Shown here: positions 1 through 10,372 of the stretch, piece by piece
Layout of the letters: each line of letters starts with the position of its first letter
Numbering within the stretch: the first letter of the stretch is position 1
Source: Adiantum capillus-veneris
Taxonomy: Eukaryota; Streptophyta; Polypodiopsida; Polypodiales; Pteridaceae
Assembly: GCA_014529385.2 (NCBI GenBank)
Contig: CM043950.1
Coordinates: 73,725,935-73,789,934 of the forward strand
Length of the DNA stretch: 64,000 nt
Direction: 5' to 3'
The notes under the pieces: generated by a model
The model's input: the letters and a program-made list of their open reading frames with translations, nothing else
What the model was told of the DNA's origin: nothing
Database searches by the model: none
Translations under genes and position numbers: made by a program

Positions 1-22
1 ATGTGGTCTTTCAATTTTGCAG

Positions 23-1261
23 AGTGCTTTAAAAAACTACTCATATGATTATTTGCAAAGATACCGGGTAAGTTTAATACAACACCTGCTTACTATGTCT
101 AGCCCTAGAGAGCTTGAAGATAGCGGCTTGGATGAGCGCACTATTGATCTTACAAAACATGACGTGCCACCACGACAAACCCCTACATCCGATACAGTGG
201 AATCGCATCGGGCCGAGGGTGTCATATCAGCAGAAGATCAAAGAGTCGAGGATGAGGAAAGGACAAATGAGCATATGGAAGCAGCTAAGGTTCAACCGGA
301 GGAGACAATAAAAGAGGCAAGTCAGCCTGTGGAACAGCCAAAAGAGCCTATGGCTGAAACCGAAGATGAGGAAAGCAGGCCTATAGATGAGCAAAAGGAT
401 ATGGATGAGGAAAGCAGGCCTCGGGACGAGCAAAATGATATGGATCAGGAAAGGATGTATGAGGCAAGCCGATCAACCTTGAATCAGGCAGAAAGGGCCA
501 TGGGGGAGACCCCTGATGAAGCTTTGAATGATGACTATGAAGATAAAGCGGAGGAGAGCAACAATGACATGAACACTACAGAGACCCAGTATGGACCCTT
601 GCTACCTGTAGATACGGTTGTTCCGGTAATGTCTATTCAAGTATGGCAAAATATGTTCAGCTTCTAACTACTTATATGTACTTGTCAACTTTTACAGAGG
701 TTGATTATCTTGGACGTCAATGGATTGCTGCTGATGCGAGTGCCTCTCGGTGACAGAGGACCCTTTGATGATTTGCAAACGTTTCGGATGGGAACTTGTC
801 GAGTCGTGGTTCGTCCAGGAACCAAGGAGTTTATTGAGTTTCTTCTTCCGCGCTTCAGAGTTGGCATATGGTCTTCAATGCAAAGGCAAAACTTATCGCC
901 ACTAGTTGCAATAGTTTGCAGTGTATGCCAAGCTCACACGTCAGATTTTGCCTTTTTGTATGATCAAAGAAAATGCGTTACTGTTGAGGGCCACTACCAC
1001 CCTAAAAAACCAGGATTACCTCTTTTGTACAAACCGTTTAGCCAAATCGGTGTACCCTTTGATGCAACTAATACACTACTAATTGACGATACTCCCGAAA
1101 AGGGAGAACTAAATCCGCCGGGAACAACCATCTCACCACCTTCTTTCGAGGGGCATTCCTTCGATTTTTACCTTGAAGATATTCTGATTCCATACTTACA
1201 GAAATTGTATCTCAGTCCATTGTTCACGGACGAGTTTGTACTTTCTAATGAATTAAGATGA
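23..1261 (+). CDS. FCP1/SCP-like HAD-domain protein, 5' partial
   Basis: Two exons are visible: 23-625 (after an acceptor ending TTTTGCAG) and 698-1261, joined in phase 0 across a GT-AG intron, giving about 388 residues. The upstream part lies outside the window. The first ~200 residues are acidic, Glu/Asp/Gln-rich and low complexity. Exon 2 is a compact HAD/NLI-interacting-factor (FCP1 homology) domain: motif I reads LDVNGLLL, then VRPGTKEFIEFLLPRF, then motif III TLLIDDTPEKG. In this family the first Asp of DxDx(T/V) is the phosphoryl acceptor and the second the general acid; here the second is Asn, so phosphatase activity may be weak or absent (inference). The exon structure is clean with no disabling change, so the gene looks functional. 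Known relatives act on phosphoproteins such as the RNA polymerase II CTD, but the substrate here is unknown. It is convergent with the minus-strand gene at 1500-2920. Confidence 0.8.
365..442 (+). repeat. 39-bp in-frame tandem duplication inside the HAD gene
   Basis: Two adjacent 39-bp copies (365-403 and 404-442) encode two 13-residue units, DEESRPIDEQKDM and DEESRPRDEQNDM. They lie in the acidic linker N-terminal to the FCP1-like domain. The frame is kept, so it changes linker length only. Confidence 0.85.
626..697 (+). other. 72-bp GT-AG intron of the HAD gene
   Basis: The donor is GTAATG after codon CCG; the acceptor is CTTTTACAG before AGG TTG ATT. Removing it joins the acidic region to the FCP1-like domain in phase 0 and removes the in-frame TAA at 665-667. 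Short introns of this size are normal in plants. Confidence 0.8.
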
Positions 1262-1289
1262 TTCTTCTATCTGTGTTTTTCTAATATAT

Positions 1290-1293
<4 letters not shown>

Positions 1294-1376
<83 letters not shown>
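1294..1376. repeat. (GA)n microsatellite, about 41 units
   Basis: A pure AG/GA dinucleotide run begins about 30 bp after the stop codon of the HAD gene, in its likely 3' UTR. It separates the two convergent genes and is a likely length polymorphism. Confidence 0.97.
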
Positions 1377-1380
<4 letters not shown>

Positions 1381-1499
1381 ACGTGGTAAACAAATGTATT
1401 TCAAGCACACTTTTTCACAGGGCACAATTGAAAAATGAGATCAATAAACTTCATGTCTTGAAAGTCATTTGTATACACTTGGGTTTACAAGAATATCTG

Positions 1500-2920
1500 T
1501 TACATTGACACTACTTCAACCCGACCATCCAACTCTTTGCACAAAATATCTTTTTCTCTTCGCCGCATCACCTTACGGCCAGCTAAGAAAAAGGAAAAAT
1601 CTGATAGTTCCTTGTCCATTGACTCTTCAATGATGTCATTTCGCAAATGCTGAAGACTGCATAGCTCCCTTATTGTAACCACCAATAGTAGGCCATTCTC
1701 TTTATCAATCACTTCCACATCCACAGTAGGATTATCTTCCAAACCTGCAGAAACTTGGTCCATAGGAATGTACTTACCGTTTAGCATTTGTGATCGCATA
1801 TACCAAAATGAGAGTAATAGTGATTGGCTTGCAATCATGTACTTGACAACTAGAGTATCAAGCGCGACCTCGCACCGTAAACCAATCTCTTCCTTTGCAT
1901 ACCATCCTTTGTCAAGAAGTTTGTCACAGGATGACTGCTGAAATGACTTGCACATGAACATAGTTTTTGTAACTCTGATGTTGTAGCTATGAAACAGCTC
2001 TATGAAGAGTGCAACAGGACAAAAGTTTGCAATTCGAACCAGTTTGGTAGGAACAGAGCTACGCAGAGACCTTTGTATATCCTTGTAGAGCTTACTTCGC
2101 ATTGCCTCCACCATTGTTTCCTCGGGAACTGGCCAGTCCACAGTGTTCCAATCAGTCGGTAGAGGTAGTTTCACCAACATGCCATTCTTATTGCCTGAGC
2201 TGAGTTGGTAAAAGTGGTCATAAAAAAAGATTCCCTCATCAGCCAATCTTTTGGTGCTCCTCTCTGAATACTGTAGAGAACCAATATGGGCATGTACAAC
2301 ATGGAAGAGGCCTATTATGCACTCCACAGGCTCCCATTGCTCATAAGAAGAGGGATAAACATCTGCAATATATAAAAGAAGAGTTAAACTAAGAGTATCA
2401 ATAAGTACAAATGACAAATCTAATGTAATTGAGTTGTGAAGAGTAGAGACATTACTCATAACAAGCGGGAGAAACATTGCAAAATATATAGGAAAAGTTA
2501 TAATGAGAGTATCAGTAAGTTCACATGTCAAGAGTACTTACAATTGCAACGTGGTTGATGTATATTTGATACATTTCCACCGTTTGCTATCACCTCTGGA
2601 TGGGTAAACACATGCTGAACAAGAACTTCCTTTACAGATCTTTTGCCGATCTCAACTTTGAAATCCAACACCCTGGCTTTCCATGCTGAGCGGTAAACGT
2701 TGATACCACTAAACCTCTTGGGTCTTCTTGGTTGCATGAGGACCCATGAACCTTTGTTTATCCTTTGTCCAACCCATTGGTTGTCTGCACTTATTGAAGC
2801 TGGTATTGTAATTGAGGATATGCTACTACTTGGCCTTCTAGGCAAAGTTCCGTTGTTGTTTGTTGGTGTGAGAGACAGTAAACACCTTGAGGCTCTTGGG
2901 CGAGAAGACGTGGATGCCAT
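1500..2920 (-). CDS. Conserved-looking two-exon protein of unknown function, 413 aa
   Basis: Exon 1 is 2920-2542 and exon 2 is 2362-1500. Joined they give exactly 414 codons (413 residues plus stop) with no internal stop. The ATG at 2920 opens a Ser/Thr/Pro/Arg-rich stretch of about 45 residues (MASTSSRPRASRC...), possibly a transit peptide (weak inference), followed by a basic segment with LMQPRRPKRFSGINVYRSAW. The middle holds folded-looking helical and strand segments (VYPSSYEQWEPVECIIGLFH; LRSSVPTKLVRIANFCPVAL). The last ~75 residues (VDVEVIDKENGLLLVVTIRE ... LAGRKVMRRREKDI) have the alternating pattern of a small ubiquitin-like beta-grasp domain, at low confidence. I do not recognise the family. 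Because the intron restores the frame exactly and the reading frame is intact, I consider this a real gene. It ends about 240 bp from the 3' end of the convergent HAD gene. Confidence 0.8.
2363..2541 (-). other. 179-bp GT-AG intron of the 413-aa gene
   Basis: On the minus strand the donor is GTAAGTACTC after AATT, and the acceptor is TATATATTGCAG. The interior is AT-rich. The intron sits in phase 1 and its removal joins Asn126 through a split Tyr codon to VYPSSYEQW. An in-frame read-through upstream of exon 2 is intronic, not an alternative N-terminus. Confidence 0.85.
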
Positions 2921-3453
2921 AACTCTCAGAGAAAAGCTTTAGTGGAGGGAGATTCACTTTGAAAGCATTCTAATGGAGGGAAAGTGTTTCAAAATTCCAA
3001 TATCTTGTGCGGGCTTAATGGTCACCCTCCAGTACGTTAATGACCATGAGAGAATATCAGAAGTGGGACCACACGCAAGCACCTAAAACCTCGGTAAAAG
3101 TGAGGAAATTACTATGCTACAATCCTAGTTTCGTGAAAGTTTTATGCTATTTCCCTATTTTTTGAGTTTTTCCAGGTACTTTTCTACGTAACGTAGCCTT
3201 CATGCTCATTGGACGCGCTCTATTTTTCTCTCTCTTCATATGGCCCTCCAAATGACCTCCAAAATTTCCTAATGCCTCAATGAAATCAATGCTTCAATTA
3301 ATCCATTTATTCTACCTATGATAAAGTACGAATTAACAATGGATGTGTACATCTTCATTTTAATTTAATCAGATTTATAGTGTCAACAATCTTGTGCGGC
3401 CCGTAAGAGAAAAGTTTCTTTAAAAAAAAGAAATTTCAAAAAGTCTAAACAAA
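2921..3453. other. Gene-proximal intergenic region
   Basis: No coding signal was seen. It is the upstream (promoter) side of the minus-strand 413-aa gene and the 5' flank of gypsy element A. I could not identify a convincing TATA box for the gene, nor a matching LTR pair or primer binding site for element A. Confidence 0.5.
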
Positions 3454-4917
3454 ATGTCAAGTTCTTTTCCCACGTTCTATGCAAGAAGTGGGGAAGATGC
3501 GCAAGAGTTTCTTGACAACTTGGAGATGGCACATCTCATATCCGGGAGAGAGGAAGAGGAAGTAAAGCTACCAACCTTCCCATTGGTTCTAAAAGCAGAA
3601 GCTAAAGCATGGTATGAGACCTTGAAACCCCAAATCAAGTCCAATTGGGAGAGACTGCGAGCAAGCTTCCTCTCCAAGTTCGGGCAAGGCGATACTTCTG
3701 AAGGACTATGGAAATGTCTTATTGGACATAAGCAGGTATCACTTGAATACTATCCCTCTTATGAAGCAACCTTTGTCAATCTATGGGGTAGGTGGGAGTC
3801 TACATTAGAAAATCATGGTCGTGCACCTAACTTTCTAAAAAAAGAGAGATTCATGGTTGGCTTGTATCCACTTTTAAAGGCTAAAGTAGAGCTAAAATTC
3901 CCATCCACCTTCGAAGAAGCATGTGAGGTAGCCATCATCAAGTTTAGAAAACTACACTTCCAAGCACATAGAGCAAGGGGTTTGAATGAAGTGAGTGAGA
4001 GGGAGTCTTCACAAACCATGGAAGCACCAATTAGGGCCCCTCTTGCACAATCTTCACAAATAGGAGATAACTCTCAACAAGAGGTTTTACAAAGGCTAAC
4101 TCAACAGCTTGAGAACCTCACTCTGAATCTAGTACAGGGCCTATGTCAACAACGACAACCAAGAGAAGGGAATCGCAATCAGCAAAGACAAGCTCAAGAG
4201 TTGCGATGTTGGAATTGCAATGAAATGGGCCATGGCATGTACAATTGTCCACATCCAAGGCGACTTCCGGGAGACATATATCCCCCCAGACCGCCTCCTC
4301 TCACTGTGCAGCAAGAACTAGCTCAGGGCCCACAAATCCTTCGTCGACCACCACCACCAGCAAATATACCTCCCGTCCCACATGAGGAGGAAGAAAGAGG
4401 AGTCAACATCATCAAGCTAGAAGAGGTAATAGATGAGCATACTCTAAACTTTGATGTTATGCCGGCAGAAAAACTCACAAGAGCACATAATAAGGATGAA
4501 GACATGAGAAGTGAAGGAAAAAATTCAGCCAGAAGGGACAAGAAGAAGAAGTCAAAAATGGAAGAAGCTGAAAGTAGCAGGAAGAAAAGATCAAGGCGAA
4601 AGGAAATTGGTATCAACGACTTCCCATTGGGAAAGGATCTAGAGCCCTACAACATCTTGGAGGATTTACAAACCCAAAAGCCAAACATTTCATGGCCTCA
4701 ACTTCTACACCTATCAGCCAAAGTAAGAAGGAAATGGCCAAAGTTGGTAAGTACAAGAATTCCAAAAAATAAAGCAAATCTTTCCATTAAGGTTGTGGCC
4801 TCAAAGCTACAAAAAGATGTGGAACCCATTGTGGATGCTTACATAAGGGGTAAAAAGGTGTCTAATGTATATGTTGATGGTGGATCTCAAATGTGTGTGA
4901 TCACGGAAAAATCATGA
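3454..4917 (+). pseudogene. gag: gag and start of protease, gypsy A
   Basis: The ATG at 3454 opens 487 codons. The N-terminal capsid-type region runs to about residue 180 (FPTFYARSGEDAQEFLDNLE; AEAKAWYETL; LRASFLSKFGQG). A CCHC zinc knuckle, CWNCNEMGHGMYNC, lies near residue 252, followed by Pro-rich and Lys/Glu-rich linkers. The retropepsin active-site region is VYVDGGSQMCVIT: the usual D-S/T-G is D-G-G here. Capsid and knuckle package RNA in the element's particle; the protease would process the polyprotein. The frame is lost just after the active site. Confidence 0.88.
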
Positions 4918-5692
4918 GCAGGTTAGGGCTTGAAATTACAAAGTCCTCTAATTGTCAAGCTAGGCTAGCCAACAACTCAAGTGTGAAGTGTTTGGGGATC
5001 ATTGAAAATGTAAAAGTCTCTGTATGTAACATAGATGCACGAGTGGATATGTATGTCATGCCAGCTAAGGGGGAGGGCTATCCCATCATCCTAGGGAGGC
5101 CTTGGCTCATTGTTGTGAATGCAGATCAAAAATGGGGAAGTGGTCGTTTGATTCTTAAGAAGGGTCAACCGGTGGTGTATGATTGGCGAGAAGGAAAGCA
5201 ACTAGATATCAACTATGAAACCACGACAGGTGAAGAGAGCGAGGAGGAGAGTTCTTACTCAAGTGATGAGGAAGCATCAACCAGTGCATCAACCAGTGAA
5301 GAGGAGTCTTCTTTGGAGGTAATGGGAATTGTATTCAACGCCAACACTCAAGATGTTCCAGTAGAAGAAAAGCCAACAGACAATCACACACGAGGGGATG
5401 AAAGATGCCACCACCTTGAAGAAGGATTTGAGAAGATGCTTGCAAAAGATCTTACTTATGAGGAGAAGAGGTCCTACATCAATATGTTAAGGAGGTATCC
5501 CAATTTGTTTATAACTGACTACTCACAAATAAGAGGTGTAGATGTAATAGAGCATTGAATTGAATTGAAACCAGGGACCAAACCCGTGGCCCAAAAGTTA
5601 AGGCGACTAGGATCTGTGCAACAAAAGGCTCTCCTACAAGAAGTGAATCGACTCTTGAAGGCTGGCTTCATCTATCCAGTATCCAACTACGA
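4918..5692 (+). pseudogene. pol: Protease C-terminus, acidic linker and RT N-terminus, gypsy A
   Basis: A second frame opens at the protease break and carries the flap end and YPIILGRPWLIVV, the conserved ILGRP close of gypsy proteases. An acidic Ser/Glu linker (EESEEESSYSSDEE) follows. A TGA at 5556 interrupts the frame, which then continues through the RT N-terminal segment (LKPGTKPVAQKLRRL; LLKAGFIYPV) until a frameshift near 5696. Confidence 0.85.
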
Positions 5693-6862
5693 ATGGGTGG
5701 GGTATCACCTATTGTAGTCACTCCCAAGAAGAATGGTAAGTGGAGGGTCTTTGTGGATTACAAACCCCTCAACACTACGACAAAGAGGGACCACTTCCCT
5801 CTCCCTTTCCAAGATGAAATTTTGAATGAAGTAGCAGGTCACGAATGCTGCACTGTGTGTGATGGGTATTCAGGATATTTTCAAATTAGAATAGCAGAAG
5901 AGGACCAACAAAAAACCACCTTCATCACACCTTGGGGATGTTTTGCATTCAGAGTAATGCCTTTTGGGCTCACCAATGCTCCTAGCACCTTCATGAGATT
6001 CACAATATTTTTATTTCAGCCATTCTTTGGAAAATCTATAAGAGTCTTTATGGATGATTTCTGTATTTATAGTTGTAGATCACTTCACTGCCAAAAGGTT
6101 GAAGAGGGGCTTAAGAGGCTCCATCAATTTGGGGGACAACTCAACCCAGAGAAGTGTCATATCCGTGAATCTCATGTGGTTTTGCTAGGCGATGTGGTTT
6201 CTTCACAAGGAATTCAAGTGGATCCCTCTAAAGTAGAGGCCCTTTTGTCATTATCTCCACCAACAACAACTAAGGAGCTAATGACCTTCAACCACAAAGT
6301 GAGGTACATGTCTCGCTTCATCCATCTCCTAGAAGAAGCCATCGCCCCTTTGCATAGGTTGGCAAGCCAATCCACATTTGAATGGGGGAGGGAACATGAA
6401 AAATGTTTTGAGGAAGTGAAGGGCATTCTTAGCTCTCTCCCAATCCTAATGCCACCAGATCCAAAGGAGACCTACTATGTCCCTCCAAGTGTAGGTTTCG
6501 AAGAAATTGGTGTTGTTTTGATGCAAAAAGATCCTAAAACATCATACATGAGGCCAATCTATTTTGCAAGCAGGGTGATGACTCCGGCCGAGAAGGGATA
6601 CATTGAAATGGAGAAAGTGGTCTTTGCAATCTTGTTTGCGGTAAGGAAGTTTCGATCGTATCTTCTCCCTATGCCATTTTTTTTTCTCACCTTAGAGCAC
6701 AATCTACCATATATAGTACAACACATAAGCCTCTCATCTAGCATAGCAAAGTGGGTGCTTGAACTCCAAGAATTTGAATACACTTTCCTTGTAGAAGATA
6801 GCACAAGAGCAGAACTTGCAGACATTCTCACCTACAAAGTGAGAGAAAGGGAAGGATCATGA
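5693..6862 (+). pseudogene. pol: Reverse transcriptase, gypsy A
   Basis: 389 codons cover the RT palm and thumb and the start of the connection. Motifs: SPIVVTPKKNGKWRV, the first catalytic Asp in CDGYSGYFQI, FGLTNAPSTF, and the catalytic box FMDDFCIYS with both Asp present. Downstream SPPTTTKELMTF and the tether region with FASRVMTPAEKGYIEMEK are recognisable. A TGA at 6860 interrupts the same frame before RNase H. The catalytic residues survive although the element cannot make a full polyprotein. Confidence 0.93.
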
Positions 6863-7380
6863 CTACAAAGAGAGGAAGGCTTAAAACAGTTCAAAGTAAA
6901 GGAGATTGATAATGCCCATACTTTACGCTTTGACGGAGATTATCAACGCCAAAAAGACAAAGCAGCAGGGGGAATCATCATTTTGAACCCACAAAAGGAG
7001 GTAATGGTTAGAAAAGGTATCACTCTACCCAGTGTTCACTCTAACAATGAGGCTGAGTATGCTTCTCTAACCCTTGGGTTAGAAGAATGCAAAGAATTAG
7101 GCATACAAAGACTCATTATAAAAGGTGATTCTTAACTAGTGGTCAGGCAAATCCAAGGGACTTGGAGGTGCAAGAATCGTACATTGTTTGAGTGGCTTAG
7201 TAGTGTAAGAGCTTTGATGAAGGGTTTTAAAGCAACACAGATACAACACATTGTGAGAACTCATAACAAGGAAGCAGAATTACTCGCAAATGAAAAGCTT
7301 CAAATGGCGGTAGGAGGTGTGAAACTATATGAACCCAAATATCAAGGTCAAGAGGAGCTAAAAGAAATTATCTTCTTTCT
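6863..7380 (+). pseudogene. pol: RNase H domain, gypsy A
   Basis: Same frame as the RT. The first Asp lies in LRFDGDYQ, the Glu in NNEAEYASL, and the second Asp in IIKGDS; a TAA at 7133 follows. After it the frame resumes with LVVRQIQGTW and ends in HNKEAELLAN, where the family usually has Asp before the last Leu-Ala, so the fourth acidic residue appears changed to Glu. This domain would degrade the RNA template during reverse transcription. Confidence 0.85.
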
Positions 7381-8640
7381 ACAAGCAGGTGAGTGTCCCA
7401 AACACTTAGACAAGGTGCAAAGACATAGACTAGTTAAGAAGGCCACACCTTACCAATTGATCGGGGATGATTTATATCACAAAGGGAAAGATTTGGTCTT
7501 GAGGAGAGTACCAGGTGTGCAAGAGATAGAGAAAATTCTTCTTTCATGTCATGATGATGTCTGTGGTGGTCACTTTTCTCAAGATATTACAAGTAGGAAG
7601 ATTTTACAAGCAGGGTTTATTTGCCCGAGCTTACATCGTGATGTCCAATATTGGTGTAAGGCATATAAGCCATGCCACATTGCTAAGGATAGACAACTAA
7701 CATATGAGCCTCGAGTCCCAATAATATCTTATGGACCTTTTGAAAAGTGGGGTGTGGATGCAATAGGTCCCCTACCTCATACTTCTACAGGGAAGGTTTT
7801 CATGTTCATGGGTGTTGACTACATGACACGATGGGCGGAAGCAACAAGCACAACCCGAATCACAGCTGAAGAGGTATCAAAGTTTATTTTTGATCATATT
7901 TGTAGTAGGTTTGGAACACCCCTAGAAATCTTATCAGATCAAGGCCCGGATTTTAGGGCTAACCTTCTAAATGATATCTTGAGGAGGTTAAAAGTGAAAC
8001 ACCTGCATTCCACACCCTACTATCCTCAATGCAATGGATTGGTGGAAAAAGTGAATGGAATGATATGTAAGATCATTTCTAAGCAGGTTCTGGACTAGCC
8101 TAATGATTGGCATCGCCATTTGACGGCTGCTCTTTGGACGTATAGGACATCTTTCAAGGTATCTACCCAATTCACCCCTTTTCATCTAGTTTATGGACAG
8201 GAGGCACTTCTCCCCATTGAGGTAGAGCTCTCAAGCTTGCGCGTTCTTGCAAGAGTGGCAAAAAAACCAAAAGAGGTTCTACATGAAAGGATCTTAGATC
8301 TCCAACGACTTGAGTTAGATAGAGAAGAGTCCATTGATCACTACATCACCAAAGCGACAAGCCAAAGGGATAAAATCAACAAGAAGCTCAAGGGGAAAGG
8401 ATTGAAGGAAGGTATGTTGGTTCTTTGCTATGATAACCGACTTGATACTCGACTTGACAAAAAGTTTTTGCAAAGATGGGAGGGACCTTTCATGATAAAA
8501 ACAAAGTTTGGGAATGGTAGTTACACATTAACAAATTTATCAGGAAAACTCCACAAGACCAGCGTCAATGGATGGAGATTAAAGCCCTACTTTCAACGTA
8601 TCAATCCGTTGATACGCAGTCATCTACCTACATCGTTTAA
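7381..8640 (+). pseudogene. pol: Integrase, gypsy A
   Basis: The N-terminal zinc-binding module has CHDDVCGGHF and YWCKAYKPCH, the latter with Tyr where this family usually has one of the paired Cys. The DDE core is intact at the residue level: VDAIGPLP, ILSDQGPDF and NGLVEKVNGM. A TAG at 8096 precedes the C-terminal part (PFHLVYGQEALLPIEVEL; KKFLQRWEGPFMI; VNGWRLKPYF). The domain would insert element cDNA into chromosomes. No chromodomain follows. Confidence 0.9.
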
Positions 8641-8695
8641 GCTCCAAATTGACATGGCTCCCTTCGGCTTGGCAAATGCTCCACCTATTTTTTAA
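8641..8695 (+). pseudogene. Scrap of a second gypsy RT fused to element A
   Basis: In the same open frame immediately after the integrase of element A are residues APFGLANAPPIF, the conserved RT block normally found between the two catalytic motifs. Element A's own RT copy lies at about 5955-6000, so this belongs to a different element (probably B) and marks a junction. Confidence 0.6.
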
Positions 8696-10028
8696 ATCTT
8701 TGATGTGCAAAGAAGAACCAGCCTTGGAATCTGAACATACCCAAGGTAACCCTCCCATCTCTGATTTATGGGATTGAGCTAATGAAAAGCAAGTCTAATG
8801 GAGTAAAAGAGTGCATGACACTCCTCCTATTGGAAAAAAAAAAAAGGTGAAAAAGGAAAAATGACAAAAAAAAGAGAAAAAAAAAGAAGAAGAAAAAGAA
8901 GCAACACCGTCCTCCTAAACATATGAATATCTCTAGGCTTGAAGGAGGGCTAATATGATTGGCATAAAATGGTAACCATCTTTTTGCAACATTTGTCAGC
9001 CTACTCAACGTCCTCTTCCTCATATGTGTATATATTTTTCTACGCTATTAAGTTATCTAGAGTAAATTCCCCCTCTTCGTTTAACCTTTGTGGCGACACA
9101 TACATTATACTCTTCCCAAAAATGTCACCTTAATCATATATTTATATTACCACCCTTTTCTTTTTTGCTTTGTAAATAGAATAAGCATACAATAACCAAC
9201 TATATACCCCCAAACTTTCTTACCTCTTCTGAATTAGTAGTAGAAAAATAATATATCCATCTTCCACCCCGTATAGATAAATTCCCATGGAAATCGACTC
9301 TCCACTTGTCTTTACCAAAGATTATGGTCCCTCTCTACAAGTCTTCTATGCCCCCTACATAGGTGGCCCAATATCTCTTAAGAATATACATATAGTTTGT
9401 CTCCTTTCAAAAAGACTCCAATTGTATATTCTTTTCACAAGAAAATAATATTGGTCCCTCCTCTATTTCTTTAAGAATCATAGCCTTTTGAAAAAGCATG
9501 ATTCCCCTTGGATGCATACAAGCAAAGGGCCCATACAAGAAGACTTGGAAGCAAAAGGTTCCCTAGCTTAGTGTGGACCTCCCAAACCGAATTCCTTGGT
9601 GCATGGGTGTGAAGAATAGTCCAAATTCATATCAAACATGTTGAGAAGGTCAATTTTGCCTTTTGAATCATGTCATTCCGAGCTACAGGTAAAAAGTTAT
9701 GGTCAAAATAGTGTAAATCTGTCAGATTCGCAGCAAAAGGGAACTGTAAATCAAGTAAATCAAGAGGGTGAGATCTTATTTTTCCCCTACTCATCTTCTA
9801 GAAGAGAAATGAGTGTTCAAGGTCACTTTCATGTGATGGGACCAACCTAAAGATGCTTTCTAAATGCCAAGACAGACAAGTTGAGATACCCCGCAGGAGC
9901 CACCCGTAGGGCCTCATGGTGGGGCCCACCTACATTATGCACCCCTATGGAGCCTTCACGGTCTAAAATGATATTTTTGGTGAATAAATAGTCCCTTTTA
10001 TGTCCAATATTCAATGAGTGGTCAAAGG

Positions 10029-10067
10029 ACACTTAATTAGGTCTAATCACTTACTCTAATTAAGTGT
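10029..10067. repeat. Perfect 12-bp inverted repeat upstream of a TATA box
   Basis: ACACTTAATTAG at 10029-10040 is repeated as its exact reverse complement at 10056-10067, with a 15-bp spacer. It lies about 25 bp upstream of the TATA-like box at 10091, the position of a promoter element in an LTR U3 region. Confidence 0.8.
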
Positions 10068-10090
10068 AGCATAATCCCACTCCTACACAA

Positions 10091-10100
10091 CTATAAATAG
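10091..10100 (+). promoter_or_regulatory. TATA box of an LTR-like promoter
   Basis: CTATAAATAG is followed about 30 bp later by a CT- and CA-rich stretch, typical of the start of transcription in plant LTRs. It would drive transcription towards gypsy B. Confidence 0.5.
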
Positions 10101-10372
10101 CCCCCCTTGGAGAGACTCAAGGACACACACCTATATTTTCAACTTCATGTTTTTTCTTGATCAATAGTAGAGAAAACCCCAACTCTCCCTCTTTCACATC
10201 CTCCCTCCTAACCCTCCTCTTTGGAGGAAGTGCAACTCTATTCTCCACTCTTTCCATTCTACAATCTCTTCCTCCATCAACCCAATAAATCATTTGTAGC
10301 ACCTCAATAACTTGTAAATACATCATGATCTCTCTCATGGTTATGTTAATGATCATGAGATGATTCATTTAC

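Larger units (their letters stand above)
3454..8640 (+). mobile_element. Ty3/gypsy retrotransposon A, decayed
   Basis: Domain order is gag - zinc knuckle - protease - reverse transcriptase - RNase H - integrase, diagnostic of Ty3/gypsy. Lesions visible: frameshifts near 4905 and 5696, and stops at 5556, 6860, 7133 and 8096. From 5693 to 8695 the pol region stays in one frame apart from the stop codons, so decay here is mainly by point mutation. No clear LTR pair was found around the body, so the ends are approximate. No chromodomain is visible after the integrase. Confidence 0.9.
8696..10372. other. Non-coding stretch with LTR-like end between gypsy A and B remnants
   Basis: Nothing coding is visible. 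8830-8910 is an A/AAG-rich purine tract. 9050-9650 is T/C-rich. 9640-10372 resembles an LTR: an inverted repeat, a TATA box and a CT-rich downstream stretch, ending just before RT/RNase H sequence resumes. Its ends and target duplication could not be defined, so a solo LTR is only a possibility. Confidence 0.4.

Noticed and set aside
68-102. A possible 35-bp intron (GTAAGT...CTAG) in the HAD gene
   Set aside because: Too short for a plant spliceosomal intron, and the reading frame is open straight through.
2363-2531. An upstream extension of exon 2 of the 413-aa gene starting at 2531
   Set aside because: It reads through the intron; the splice sites and exact frame restoration favour the two-exon model.
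8597-8616. 8-bp stem hairpin CGTATCAA/TTGATACG resembling a terminator
   Set aside because: It lies in eukaryotic integrase coding sequence with no T-tract; chance or a coding coincidence.
9638-10372. A solo LTR with defined ends
   Set aside because: TG and CA candidates exist, but no target duplication or second copy supports any specific boundary, so only an LTR-like region is reported.
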